From: Martensiomyces pterosporus
Lineage: Eukaryota > Kickxellomycota > Kickxellomycetes > Kickxellales > Kickxellaceae
Assembly (NCBI GenBank): GCA_025201845.1
Contig: MU603988.1
Location: 1-52,812, forward strand
Reading direction: 5' to 3'
DNA length: 52,812 nucleotides
Positions 31,033 to 40,720 of this stretch are shown piece after piece. The translations under genes and the position numbers were made by a program. The notes under the pieces were generated by a model. That model ran no database searches. It saw nothing but the letters and a program-made list of their open reading frames with translations, and was not told where the DNA came from. Position 1 is the stretch's first letter, and every line of letters starts with the position of its first letter.

Positions 31033-31644
31033 ATGCTGCGTTCTGTTTTCGGTCAGCGCTCTTTGGCCAGCGCCACGCTTATTGCGCGGCACTCACAGCC
31101 CGTGTCGGTGGCGGCGGCGCGCCTATTCTCCCAGAGCAGCACACAAAATGCAGAGACCACATACATTGAGCCCAAGCCCCAGTTCGATACGCCCATGACC
31201 CTCCCCGTTGAGAAGCGGCCAAACGTAATGAAGGTCATTGAGCGCGAGGCTATTGCGCGGGCCGACGTCGACGGACGGTCCAAGCTGTTTGTCAGGCGCG
31301 CAGCGCCCAAGGATCGGCTGTGCGCTGGCGATGTGGTTTTCGTGGAGACCCAGAACAGCATGAGCGACCCCAGCGCCACCACGAACTTTACCGGCGTGTG
31401 CATTGCCATTTACCGTCGTGGTGTCGATACGTCGTTTATTCTGAGGAACGTCGTGCAGAAGGTTGGCGTCGAGATGAGGTTCATGGCGTATTCCCCACTG
31501 GTCAAGCGCATTGAGATCCTGCAAAAGGGAGAAGGATTTAGGAGGGCAAAGCTGTTTTATCTGAGGGAGAACCCCGGAAAGACCTTCCAGCTCAAGGCGC
31601 TCAAGAAAATGGCTCAGTCGGCAGCAGCAGCAAAGAAGCACTAG
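31033..31644 (+). CDS. IMG1: Mitochondrial ribosomal protein bL19m
   Basis: 203 aa from the ATG at 31033, which opens an Arg/Ser-rich presequence (MLRSVFGQRSLASATLIAR). The longer frame from 30835 translates leader. L19 features: LCAGDVVFVE, the SFILRNVVQKVGVEMRF core, YSPLVKRIEIL and the basic tail GFRRAKLFYLRENPGKTFQL. It is a large-subunit protein at the subunit interface. Confidence 0.9.
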   Translation: MLRSVFGQRSLASATLIARHSQPVSVAAARLFSQSSTQNAETTYIEPKPQFDTPMTLPVEKRPNVMKVIEREAIARADVDGRSKLFVRRAAPKDRLCAGDVVFVETQNSMSDPSATTNFTGVCIAIYRRGVDTSFILRNVVQKVGVEMRFMAYSPLVKRIEILQKGEGFRRAKLFYLRENPGKTFQLKALKKMAQSAAAAKKH

Positions 31645-32187
31645 GATTTCTGCCTCCAGCACCCAAAATTCCTTCTCTTTTAATCCAAGTTTACTCGATC
31701 TATACCACAGGCGGCCTCTCGTTTAAACATGCTGACCTGTTGCTTGTTTGTCCTGCTGCATCTGGGCCACATTTGGTGGTTACCAAATCGCAAGCACACA
31801 TGGGCTGATGGGTGGCTGCCGCCAAACCTGCTGTGTCTCACACTCGTTTTGTGACAGCCGGCACTGCTTTGCCACCCATCAGACAGAGCCGGCAGACACT
31901 AGCACAGATCAGTGCCGAGTGCGATTCAGGGCAGGTGCTTTCTGCGGCTGTTGGTACAGGCTGACTGGCAGATGCAGCCGCCCGCTTTGCATGAAAAGTA
32001 GCCTGGGTCCCATCACTGCTTGCGCAAGCAAGGATGCGGGGAGAAAGGAGATTGTCCAGGGGCAGTTCTCTCAAACCAAGCTGCCCTTTGCTGCTCCTTG
32101 CTCCACTTCCGCTGCGTCTTCCTCTTCTTGGACACACACCTTTCCTCGGATTTGCTTTCTACTACAAACGCTATCTGTATCGACACG
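31645..32187. other. Intergenic bL19m 3' end/histidine phosphatase promoter
   Basis: 543 bp between co-directional genes. A 188-codon frame (31748-32314) crosses into the next gene in another phase and looks spurious. No gene or motif is recognised beyond a C/T-rich leader at 32080-32160. Confidence 0.4.
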
Positions 32188-32886
32188 ATGGTCCAGGTCA
32201 ACCTCTTCTTGGCTAGACACGGTCAGACAGCAGCCAACGCCAGCAGCATTCTTCAGGGTAGCCGGCTCAACTACCCGCTCAACGAACACGGCCACCAGCA
32301 GGCGGCCGCTCTAGCTGAGGGCCTCAAGAACCAGGAGATCGACTGGATAATCACCTCGAAGCTCGAGCGCGCCATCCAAACAGCCCAAGCAGTCGGCAAA
32401 TACCACCCAGGGGCACCCTTCACTAGCGATGCCCGGCTAAATGAGATCTCATGGGGTGTCTTGGACGGCACGGATATCACAAAGGCTAAGCCCACGCTGA
32501 ACCCTGTTGTGGAGAGGTGGAAGGCTGGTGATTTTGACGCCAGGGTTGAAGACGGCGACTCGGCTGCTGAGTGCCGCGAGAGGAGCTTGCAGGCGTTCAG
32601 CGATATCCTGCAGGAGGTTAAGGAGAAGAAGTACCGCAACGTGTTTATCTGCATCCACGGCAGGATTCTGAGGGTCATTATGGCCACGCTGGTAGCCAAA
32701 GATCTGAGGAAAATGCCGGCGTTCGCGCATACGAATTGCTGCTACCACCATATTAGTGTTGAGCTTGGTGAGGACGGCGTAACTGATCCTAACGAGCTGG
32801 TGTTTGCGCCGGTCCGCATCGACGTTAGGGACCACTTGAAGGCGCTGAGGCCGAATGGGCACGCTCAGGCGATCGACAAGCGCTGA
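32188..32886 (+). CDS. Histidine phosphatase (phosphoglycerate mutase-like)
   Basis: 232 aa from the ATG at 32188. The catalytic RHG motif is at the very start (LFLARHGQTAAN, His 11), LEGWxxG-type equivalents follow (SRLNYPLNEHGHQQAAAL), with the acid residue in LNEISWGVLDG and the second His in VFICIHGRILRVI. The histidine phosphatase superfamily includes fructose-2,6-bisphosphatase, TIGAR and broad-specificity acid phosphatases. It is shorter than a bifunctional PFK2/FBPase2 and lacks the full mutase length. Substrate is not decided by sequence. An AATAAA lies 42 bases after the stop. Confidence 0.85.
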   Translation: MVQVNLFLARHGQTAANASSILQGSRLNYPLNEHGHQQAAALAEGLKNQEIDWIITSKLERAIQTAQAVGKYHPGAPFTSDARLNEISWGVLDGTDITKAKPTLNPVVERWKAGDFDARVEDGDSAAECRERSLQAFSDILQEVKEKKYRNVFICIHGRILRVIMATLVAKDLRKMPAFAHTNCCYHHISVELGEDGVTDPNELVFAPVRIDVRDHLKALRPNGHAQAIDKR

Positions 32887-32928
32887 CTTCCGCTGATCTG
32901 CGCTTGCTTGCTGCTGACATGTGTACTG

Positions 32929-32934
32929 AATAAA
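32929..32934 (+). terminator. AATAAA polyadenylation signal
   Basis: Canonical AATAAA 42 bases after the stop codon of the histidine phosphatase gene. Confidence 0.5.
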
Positions 32935-33642
32935 GTAGCTGGAGTGGTCTAGAGATTGAAGACTGCTTTAGCCGAGTGAGAAACATGGCAATCCACACTA
33001 GAAAAAGAGGTGAGTATGCCATTGTGGGCAGATGGCAGGTTTAGAAAGCGCTGCTCTGCTGCCAGCCCACTCCGGGATCATGCAATAAATGGGGGTACAA
33101 GTGGTGGTAGTCGCCAGATTTTTGTCCTAAATGGGACTAGCCCGCCATTTCTAAGGTGGGAAGACCAAGCTCACTCACACTGGTGTACTTGGCCCTTTCA
33201 GAGAGCCGTGTATTTGATGCATAAACACTGCTCGCTCCGCATCTTGTTTGCACGTGTGGCACGTTGCAAGGAGAGGGCTCTCTGCATGTCTAGCCACAGC
33301 ACTGAACGCCCTGTGCTGCGCGGGAGAAGGCTCAATGCCATGCACACACCCTCGCGGTGAGCACCAGAGGAAAGGCGCTGGCATTGCGGTTGCTGCCCGA
33401 GTGTGGAGTGCGGCTGAATGGTTAATAGCACGCAAGGAGTGGTGTGATGCGGCGAGACTTGCTCGCTGGCTCACGCCCAAAAATGATTTCGAAGCAGGTT
33501 TTTCCCCGTGTCGAAAAAAAACCAAAATTTTGTACCGCGCCCCATGCCAGTGCTGGCTTGCTTGGACGGCAGGATTCGAGCAAGAATTTCTCTCCTGGCA
33601 GACCTGCACCGAGTCCCTCACGTCCACCGCTCCCCGATCGCT

Positions 33643-33648
33643 TATAAA
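33643..33648 (+). promoter_or_regulatory. TATA box before small open frame
   Basis: TATAAA followed by a C/T-rich leader of about 185 bases and then the ATG at 33835. This is the best evidence that the small frame is transcribed. Confidence 0.4.
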
Positions 33649-33834
33649 CACGGCGACGTGCTGCTGTCTTGAGCGCACCTCAGCAACGCCAAACTAAACA
33701 TCCCTTTTTTTCTCCACGCAGCCAGTCCCTTGTTATATTCTTCTATCTATTCTATTCTACTCTGTTGTGCTCCCACACCCCCATCCATATCACCCCTCAG
33801 CACCTCATTAATAGCAATCTTGTACAAGCCAGGG

Positions 33835-34119
33835 ATGATTCGCCTGCAAATCTTTTCGCGCTTTAGAAAGCACAACTCCGCTGCTGCCCAGCAGACTAGC
33901 ACCACCACCACCACCACCAGCAGAGGCAGCATGGCACACTCACAGGCTCCAGTTGCCTCGACGCTTCGTCGCTCACCCAGCACATGCACCATGGACTCTC
34001 AGCGCACGCTGGTCGAGGACCCCCAGATCACAAGCAGACGCCGCTACCAGCAGCAGCGCAGTGGCAGACATCGTAGCCAGTTCACCGTTGGAAGCCGCCG
34101 TGTCATTACGTGCACCTAA
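33835..34119 (+). CDS. Hypothetical small basic protein
   Basis: 94 aa, no recognised family. The start is basic and amphipathic (MIRLQIFSRFRKHNSAAAQQ), followed by a Thr run (from a CAC/ACC repeat), Ser/Arg-rich segments (STLRRSPSTCTMDSQRT, SRRRYQQQRSGRHRS) and an abrupt end. It has a TATA box and a pyrimidine leader at promoter distance. The real gene may be spliced, since the last residues look less ordered. SRxRR-like sites could be kinase targets, but that is speculation. It may be a cytosolic regulatory peptide or not protein-coding at all. Confidence 0.35.
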   Translation: MIRLQIFSRFRKHNSAAAQQTSTTTTTTSRGSMAHSQAPVASTLRRSPSTCTMDSQRTLVEDPQITSRRRYQQQRSGRHRSQFTVGSRRVITCT

Positions 34120-34539
34120 CTTCTGCCGACGACGGCTTGTCCAAGATTGAGCACTGGGATGCTGCAGTGCTGCTGCAGTCCTCCGCCAAAACCTCCTCAG
34201 TGCTTTTTGTGTAAGATACTTTTCCACGACGCTCCTCTTTTCCGCCCTGTACTTTACTTTGCTGCGGTAATTCCAGTGTTTAGCACCACATCGCTTTCTT
34301 TCTCCCCGTTTGCACCAAACAAGGATATAATGTTTCTCCACACCTCGTTTCCCTAGCGGCACATGTAAAGAATTGGGTTGCAAAAATGCGTGCTTTATTC
34401 GCCACTCATTATCTCCGCGTGATGGCATGTTGTGCATGTATGTGCCCATGTGCGGTCACATTGCTGTGCACATTTGTTTGCTGGCTGATCGCATCTGCAA
34501 TGGGGGGTTAATCGTTTCTCCACACGCTGCCTACAAGCA
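34120..34539. other. Convergent 3' intergenic region
   Basis: 420 bp between the small frame and the 3' end of the hydroxyacyl-CoA dehydrogenase gene. T-rich, 3'-UTR-like sequence. No gene is seen. Confidence 0.35.
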
Positions 34540-35508
34540 TCAGTCGTACTTGTAGAACCCGCGCCCCGTCTTGCGTCCCAAATGCCCATCTCTCAGCATC
34601 TTCTCCACCTGTGGCGAGGGCTTGAACCTCGGATCCCCCTTCAGTCCAGGCGCACTCTCATACCATCCCTTCATAATGTGATACCCGGTATCCAGCCCCG
34701 TCATATCCTGCAGCTCAAACGGCCCCATCGGGTATCCGGCGCCCAGCCTCATTGCTATATCCACGTCCTCAATGGTTGCATCGCCGCGCTCCACCAGTGC
34801 GCCTGCCTCTGCGTTGTAGGGGACAAGAAGCCTGTTGACAATGAATCCCGGCGTGTCTCTGCACAGAACAGGCACTTTCCCGATGTCGTGTACCCAAGCC
34901 TTGAGCAAATCCAGCAGACCTTGGTCGACACCATCCATGTACGCGATCTCCACCAGGCGCATGACAGCCACTGGGTTGAAGAAGTGCAGCGCCACGGTTC
35001 TCTCCTTTCTTTCCTCAGCAACCAGCGCAGAAATGTCCTTGATAAGCAGGGAGCTAGTGTTTGTGGCGAAAATGCAGGCTGGCTTGGCTGCCTTGTCCAG
35101 GGCTTCAAACAGCTTCTGCTTGATATCCAGCCGCTCGACAATTGCCTCGATTAGAAGGTCCGCTGACTGTGCGGCCATGAGCTGGTCCGTCGTCGTGCTG
35201 ATTCGGCCCATCACCTGGCTGACCCACTCGTCATCTTTCTTCTGCTTGCGAGCCACCCGCAGCACAGAGTTCCTGATCTCCTTGATGCCGCGGTCAAGGT
35301 CGCCTTGCGTCATGTCCCACAAAGTCACTTGGTACCCGGATTGCGCGGACACTTGGGCAATGCCACCGCCCATTATTCCGGCACCGTAGACGGCGACGTG
35401 CTTGATCGTGGCCTTGGGGTTGAGTCCCTGGGACTGCGCCTCGCTTGAGAGGTGTCCGAGGACCTGCTTCTGGCGACGCAGCGCGGTTTCCTTGGCGTTG
35501 GCAGACAT
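34540..35508 (-). CDS. HADH: Short-chain L-3-hydroxyacyl-CoA dehydrogenase
   Basis: 322 aa from the ATG at 35508. The open frame extends to 35592 but has no ATG there (the first codon is GTG), so any longer presequence would need an upstream exon. A polypyrimidine-AG at about 35558-35575 could be an acceptor for one. NAD-binding Rossmann motif VAVYGAGIMGGGIAQ (about 37-51), catalytic His in ALHFFNPVAVMRLVE, then DTPGFIVNRLLVPYNAEA, ERGDATIEDVD and GAGYPMGPFELQD, all as in animal HADH. It oxidises L-3-hydroxyacyl-CoA (C4-C10) to 3-ketoacyl-CoA. No PTS1 is present (it ends FYKYD), which favours mitochondrial beta-oxidation. It is divergent from HEM13. Confidence 0.88.
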   Translation of the reverse strand: MSANAKETALRRQKQVLGHLSSEAQSQGLNPKATIKHVAVYGAGIMGGGIAQVSAQSGYQVTLWDMTQGDLDRGIKEIRNSVLRVARKQKKDDEWVSQVMGRISTTTDQLMAAQSADLLIEAIVERLDIKQKLFEALDKAAKPACIFATNTSSLLIKDISALVAEERKERTVALHFFNPVAVMRLVEIAYMDGVDQGLLDLLKAWVHDIGKVPVLCRDTPGFIVNRLLVPYNAEAGALVERGDATIEDVDIAMRLGAGYPMGPFELQDMTGLDTGYHIMKGWYESAPGLKGDPRFKPSPQVEKMLRDGHLGRKTGRGFYKYD

Positions 35509-36169
35509 TGGTTCGGTGTTTACAAGCCGTAGCAAAGGCAGCTGGTGAGTGAACCCTGGAGAGAGGAGAGGAGAAGAGCGAAGGCAGTTCACGAGCAGAG
35601 GCGCCTTGGCCAGCTCGCTCGGTATTTAAAACACTGCTTCATTAGGAAACATAATCACATGGCCACGGACACGGAGGCGCTGAACGCTCCACAGGTCCCT
35701 TGGGCAACCTGCTTGGTGCCGAAGGAAGAGAGTCGAACCGGACCACGGCTGCCAGCATCCGAGGCAGTGGATTTCGCTGTATCGTCAATTGACCTGTCAG
35801 CGGATTCGGCCTCCTACAATCGATAGATGGCAGTGGCAGCAGCAGCAGCGATCAGCGTGTTCTGTACTTGGAAGCCTGTGAGCATGCCGAGCTCGGCCGA
35901 ACAGTGTAGAATCGGCTGACCACAGTGCGCCATGCCCCTGGCCGCCGAACTCGTATGTTGGAGCTAAAATCTGGCCGAAATCCAAACAGGCCATTTTGAT
36001 GGTTTCTTCTTTTTGCGGTGATGAGCGTAATCTCTGGGGGATGATTTAAGCACAGCGCCAGGAACCCTCCTCCCTTGCCACAGCCTCCATCATCTTCTCT
36101 TACCTCAACCTCTTTATTTATTTACCTCTGCATTTTGGAATTCAAAGCCAAAAGAAAGAAACGCGCAAT
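35509..36169. promoter_or_regulatory. Divergent promoter HADH/HEM13
   Basis: 661 bp between divergent start codons. A minus-strand TTTAAATA lies near 35623-35630 on the HADH side, and GGCCATTTT at 35989-35997. The 3' part before HEM13 is C/T-rich. Confidence 0.45.
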
Positions 36170-37570
36170 ATGTTTGCCAGAATACAAGCCCAGCGTCAGG
36201 CAGCCTTCCGCCTCGCTCGCACTGCGTAAGTTTCTGTGCACGGCAGCAGCAATGAGCCTGCGCTTGAATGAGGGTGGTGTTTGGCGTTAGGAGCCCTTTG
36301 AAGCTAACCCACAGCCACGCTGGACTCGCGTTGTAGGAAGACCAGGCTGTATTCCAATGGGCCCAAAAGTTCGGCGGCTTCGCGCTCGTTCTCGCTCATC
36401 CAGTGCGCCAGTATCGCGTCAGCTGCCGGAGCAGCTGGCATTCTCCTGGGTATGCAGTCGAGGGCAGCAAAGGTCGACGAGAAGAGCACACAGGCATCAG
36501 CCGAGCTGCTGCCGACTGCTTTAGGCAGCGAGATCAAGGGCCTCAAGGCACCCGCCGTTATTCCCAATACAGACTATGAGAACGAGCCCAAGCCCCAGTA
36601 CTACACCGACACCAGCAGGCCGATGCACCAGCGCATGGAGTCCTTCGTCCTTGATCTCCAGGATCGTCTGGTAACGGCGCTCGAGTCATTGGAGCCCTCG
36701 CGCAAGTTTGAGCGCGACAGGTGGGAGAGAGAGGACGGCAAAGGGTACGGAATCTCGTGCGTGATGCAAGACGGCCAGGTATTTGAAAAGGCTGGAGTTA
36801 ACGTCAGCGTCATTGAAGGCACACTAACGCCCGGGCAGCTGAAATCGATGCGCGACCGCAATCCGCAAACCGCTCATAAACTGAGCGCTGATGAGGAGTA
36901 CGACTTCCGCGTAGCGGGTGTTTCTGTGGTCATCCATCCACGCAACCCGTATGCACCCACGGCGCATAAGAACTATAGACGCTTCGAGGTGTACAGAAAG
37001 GGCGATAAGGAGGCGGGGCCCGTGATGGCGTGGTTCGGCGGAGGCGCGGATCTGACACCGGCATACCTCTTCGATGAGGACGTCAAGTACTTCCACGGCA
37101 CGCTCAAACATGCGTGCGATGCTCATGACGCCACGTACTACCCCAGATTTAAGGCGTGGTGCGACAAGTACTTTACCAATATCCACAGAGGCGAGACGCG
37201 CGGCGTCGGCGGCATTTTCTTTGACGACTTGGAAGACAAGTCGCCTGAGGAGCTGTTTAGGTTTGCATATGATTCGGGCAACTCCTTCATTAAGGCGTAT
37301 GTGCCCATTGTTGCCAAGCGCATGACTATGCCGTATACGCAGCGCGAGCGCGACTGGCAGCTCATCAGAAGGGGCCACTACGCGGAGTTTAACCTGGTGT
37401 ATGATCGCGGCACCAAGTTTGGGCTGATGACACCCGGCGCGCGCATCGAGTCCATCCTTATGTCGCTGCCGCTGACTGCCCGCTGGGAGTACATGAACAA
37501 GCCAGAGCCTGGATCGCCGGAAGAGAAGCTGCTCAAGACTGTGCGCACAACCACCGAATGGGCAAACTAG
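36170..37570 (+). CDS. HEM13: Coproporphyrinogen III oxidase with presequence exon
   Basis: Exon 1 (36170-36225) and exon 2 (36412-37570) are joined across a 186-nt intron (GTAAGT donor, GCGCCAG acceptor, phase 2), giving 404 aa. Exon 1 encodes MFARIQAQRQAAFRLART, an acid-free amphipathic presequence; the join continues into a Gly/Ala-rich hydrophobic stretch (IASAAGAAGILLGM). The enzyme body holds the oxygen-dependent CPOX hallmarks: MQDGQVFEKAGVNVSVIEG, AWFGGGADLTPAYLFDED, YYPRFKAWCDKYF and GVGGIFFDDL. It catalyses the oxidative decarboxylation of coproporphyrinogen III to protoporphyrinogen IX in haem synthesis. Yeast Hem13 is cytosolic; the presequence here points to the mitochondrial intermembrane space, as in animals. 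Confidence 0.92.
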
Positions 37571-37746
37571 ATAGCTGGCAGGCAAGCAGTGCTATGAGCA
37601 CACTACAGGCTGCTCACACATCTGCATTTCTGGATCCATCCGAAAACAGTGCGGCGTCCAAGTAGCTGGGTTCTTTTGTTTTGAGAGTAAATAGGACATC
37701 CGTCGACTAGCAATAAAAAGAAAGTTGCCCTTAAAATCGCTTTCGC

Positions 37747-38874
37747 TTAGGCGAAGAGCTTGCTGTACATTTGCTTCTCCTTGTTCTTCTGGTCCTGCAC
37801 AGCCTTCTCGGCAAGGATAATCTCGTTCGAGATTGCCTTGTCCTGAGGATCCAGGGCCTTTGCCTGCTCCAAGTCCTCCAGGGCCTTGTCGAAAGATCTC
37901 TGCTGGCGGTAGGCCGATCCGCGGCGGTAGTAGGCCTTGGTGCGGTCCTTGTCCGTGACCTCCTTGTCCGTGAACGAGATGACCACGGAGCAGTCAGCAA
38001 TGGCGCCCTCCAGTTGCTTGAGCTTGAGGCTGCACATGGCGCGGTTCAGGTAGAGGGGCACCTTGGCGGTCACAAACTGCGGCCTCCACTCGTCCTCGGG
38101 ATCGTTGTCCTTGTCAAGGACAGGGATTTCCTGCAGGTAGCGCAGGGCCTTTGAGTACTTTGCAATTGCTGCAGAAAGGTCGCCCTTCTTGAACTCCTCG
38201 TTGCCCAGAGCCTTCGCCTTTTGTGCGATCTCCAAAATGGTCTCGGGTGGAATGCCGTCGGCGTCCTCAGGCAGCTCATAGTCCTCGGGGAAGTCGGGGA
38301 TGCCATCGCCCGCAGCCACGCCGTCATCCTCTCCCTTCTTCAGCTCTCCGCTGTTCTCAATAACCACAGACATGCTTGGCTTGTCTCCCTGGTCAGTCGG
38401 CGTGTTCTCCACGGCTCTGACAACATTCTTGCCCTTGAGCACCTGGCCAAATATCACGTGTTTGTCGTCCAGGTGGGGCGTAGGCACGGTGGTGACGAAG
38501 AACTGAGACCCGTTCGTGTTGGGGCCTGCATTGGCCATGGAGAGCAGGAACGGGCGGTCGTGCTTGAAGGGGAACGCCTCATCCTCGAACTTTTCGCCGT
38601 AGATGCTCTCGCCTCCGGTGCCGTTGCCCATGGTGAAGTCGCCGCCCTGGATCATGAAGTTTTTGATGACGCGGTGGAAGGCGCTGCCCTTGTAGCTGAG
38701 GGGCTTTCCCGATTTGCCCTCGCCCTTCTCGCCAGTGCACAGAGCGCGGAAGTTCTCGGCGGTCTTGGGAACCTTGTCCATGTACAGCTCCATCACCACG
38801 CGGCCGGCGGGCGCACCACCGATGGAGATATCAAAGAACACGCGTGGGTTGTCGTCGTTGACCATAGCGACCAT
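37747..38874 (-). CDS. CPR6: Cyclophilin-40 (Cpr6-type) peptidyl-prolyl isomerase
   Basis: 375 aa from the ATG at 38874; the upstream frame extension is not family sequence. Residues about 8-175 are a cyclophilin domain with the active-site [15 protein letters not shown] and [20 protein letters not shown] His replaces the Trp that binds cyclosporin in CypA, as in Cyp40 proteins. Residues about 215-365 are TPR repeats ([60 protein letters not shown]) that bind the Hsp90 C-terminus. It is an Hsp90 co-chaperone in the cytosol. It converges with HEM13 (176 bp). Confidence 0.94.
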   Translation of the reverse strand: MVAMVNDDNPRVFFDISIGGAPAGRVVMELYMDKVPKTAENFRALCTGEKGEGKSGKPLSYKGSAFHRVIKNFMIQGGDFTMGNGTGGESIYGEKFEDEAFPFKHDRPFLLSMANAGPNTNGSQFFVTTVPTPHLDDKHVIFGQVLKGKNVVRAVENTPTDQGDKPSMSVVIENSGELKKGEDDGVAAGDGIPDFPEDYELPEDADGIPPETILEIAQKAKALGNEEFKKGDLSAAIAKYSKALRYLQEIPVLDKDNDPEDEWRPQFVTAKVPLYLNRAMCSLKLKQLEGAIADCSVVISFTDKEVTDKDRTKAYYRRGSAYRQQRSFDKALEDLEQAKALDPQDKAISNEIILAEKAVQDQKNKEKQMYSKLFA

Positions 38875-39210
38875 TTTGTTTTTGGCGTGTGCAGAGGCAA
38901 TAGGTAGGATTTGGAGAAGGCCAAGATTGCTGGAGCACGTTGGAAAAAGGAGCAAAGAAAAAAACAGCGACAAAAGGCTCCTTTTTGTGCCCTGTTTGCT
39001 ATTTTGTATGATGGCCAGCATCGCCGCCGTTCCAAGTGACATTGTCGAAACTCTTAGATCCATCCATGGAACAAAGGGCTGTGGCTCGCGGCTCCGTGTG
39101 GTGGGAGAGCCGCCTGAGTCTCTCCGGCGACTCAATCTGCCCCCAGGCTGCGTGCACGCACATGGCTTTCGGTGTGTCCATGTGTCTGCTGCGTTTCCAG
39201 CTGCCACAGG
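38875..39210. other. Intergenic LYR-gene 3' end/CPR6 promoter
   Basis: 336 bp between two co-directional minus-strand genes. Adjacent to CPR6 is a pyrimidine-rich leader (minus strand). No TATA box or heat-shock element is evident. Confidence 0.35.
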
Positions 39211-40320
39211 CTAGGCATAGTCGTCGTTGCGCTGCTTCATCGAGTACTCCACAAGCATGTCGTATCCTTGCTCGCCCTCCCACAGCTGCTCCAAGAGCTC
39301 CTTGTTGTTGACCTCGTCGCCCTCTGCTTGGAGCGTAAAGTTCCTGATCTTGTTGCGCAAAAAGTCGCGGTAGTTCCTCGCGTAAATCCAGTAACCCCTG
39401 TCCTCAATCCCCAGCCTCTCTTCAAACTCCTCCTCCAGCTTCAGATCCTCGATGAAGTAATAGAAAAACTCGTGCCTCTGCACCCTCTTTGTCGCATTCC
39501 TGTATGTGGCTGCAATCTTGTTGCTGAGCCAGTGCGGCGGCTTCCGCGCATTGACCCTGAAGAACTCGCACCCACTCGACGCCCTGACGTGCTGTACAAA
39601 GGGCGGGTCCAGGCGGTTCTTGATCTTGGGCGGGATCCACGCCATGTTTCCCACCACACCTGGAATATAGTGCGGGCCACGGGATACCGAGGGCTCGACC
39701 GAAAAGGCACCAGGCACCAGACCGGCATCCCACAGCGCCTCGTTTCCGTTGTTCACGGCCCGGGTCATCGCCTCGATTTCTTTTGCCAGCCGCTTTTCTT
39801 TCCGCCGCTGCTTCTCCTTTTCTCGCCTGTGCCTCATCTCGTCCTCCTCCTTGATCCGATCCAGCAAATGTCGGGGCACTGTGAATGCGCGCAAATCCAG
39901 TGGGATCCGATACGCGCTGTGCGGCTGATGCAGTCGGGATGCGCGCGGGCGGACGTCGCGGATCAGCTCGCACGACTTGGTCGGGTGGTGGAACTCGCTG
40001 ATGTAGCGCATTACGTCTTTGAGTCTGCCTTCGCGGCCATATGCCAGGTCGCTTATGAGTGTCCTTTGCGAGTGGATGCCCGCGAGTGCGTCGCTCATCA
40101 CCAGTGATGTCCAGGCTGCATCGCTCAGTTGCATGTCGACGAGCGAGGGCGATGTCTGGCGTTTGTTGTGGTGAAAGCGCTCGCGGATCCAGGACCACAG
40201 GTAAGTGTGCTCAACAGGGTCGCTGAATCCCTTGGCTTGGCGCAGGAGGCGGCGGTACGTGGACTGGATCAAGCGCTTGTGCTCCGGCTTGCGGAAGAAC
40301 GGCAGCCGTGGCCTGAACAT
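39211..40320 (-). CDS. LYR-motif protein, probably mitochondrial
   Basis: 369 aa from the ATG at 40320. The N-terminus is basic (MFRPRLPFFRKPEHKRLIQS) and runs straight into a LYR-type helix, TYRRLLRQAKGFSDPVEHTYL, with a following Phe/Trp-containing helix (WSWIRERFHHNKR). LYR proteins bind acylated mitochondrial ACP and act in complex assembly, Fe-S or mitoribosome biogenesis. The rest, including a Lys/Arg/Glu coiled segment (about 170-205) and a WIPPKIKNRLDPPF stretch, is not a domain I recognise; fungi have long LYR proteins of unknown role. Single exon. Divergent from DRS1. Confidence 0.6.
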   Translation of the reverse strand: MFRPRLPFFRKPEHKRLIQSTYRRLLRQAKGFSDPVEHTYLWSWIRERFHHNKRQTSPSLVDMQLSDAAWTSLVMSDALAGIHSQRTLISDLAYGREGRLKDVMRYISEFHHPTKSCELIRDVRPRASRLHQPHSAYRIPLDLRAFTVPRHLLDRIKEEDEMRHRREKEKQRRKEKRLAKEIEAMTRAVNNGNEALWDAGLVPGAFSVEPSVSRGPHYIPGVVGNMAWIPPKIKNRLDPPFVQHVRASSGCEFFRVNARKPPHWLSNKIAATYRNATKRVQRHEFFYYFIEDLKLEEEFEERLGIEDRGYWIYARNYRDFLRNKIRNFTLQAEGDEVNNKELLEQLWEGEQGYDMLVEYSMKQRNDDYA

Positions 40321-40720
40321 CCTTTTTTTTTCTTCTGTAATAGCAGCAATGGCGTAGCCGAGAAGTGTGACGGGCAGTGAACGGCGAGATGCAGCGTCTC
40401 TATGCAGGCTCAGTGCATGAGGCGTGGAGCAAGTGTGTGCGTCTTGGCCAACTCGTCCAAAAATGGGTCTGCGCCATTTTGGAGAATCAATCAGTGATCC
40501 CAATCAGCAAATATATTTTCCACGGCTGTAACTTTTTTTTTCCTTCTCCCCCTCACTGTGCGCGAAGAGCCCAGGCACGGTTGTTGCGGTTAAAGCTGCC
40601 ATCCACGCGCTCTGTTCTCTGCGCCAGCACAATTCGCTTCCTTTCCTTTTTTCTGAATTCACACCACAGCAGCACGCCCCTCAGTCTCGTTGTCGCTTCA
40701 GCCTCCACACTACATCAGCC
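40321..40720. promoter_or_regulatory. Divergent promoter of LYR gene and DRS1, with inverted repeat
   Basis: 400 bp between divergent start codons. An imperfect palindrome pairs CCAAAAATGG (40457-40466) with CCATTTTGG (40474-40482) across 7 bases. CGCCATTTT is part of it and recurs in other promoters of the window. Confidence 0.5.

Larger units (their letters stand above)
32887..33834. other. 948-bp stretch without a recognised gene
   Basis: It begins with the 3' end of the histidine phosphatase (AATAAA at 32929). The middle shows CGCCATTT at 33143-33150 and CACGTG at 33251-33256 but no supportable frame. It ends with a TATA box at 33643-33648 and a very pyrimidine-rich leader, a promoter-like arrangement for the small frame that follows. 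Confidence 0.4.

Noticed and set aside
35509..35592. N-terminal extension of HADH
   Set aside because: The frame opens with GTG, not ATG. It could be part of a spliced presequence, but no upstream exon could be shown.
35720..35790. tRNA-like GGTTCGACTC segment on the minus strand, followed by GGCACC
   Set aside because: The putative T-stem does not pair and no matching acceptor or anticodon stem could be drawn.
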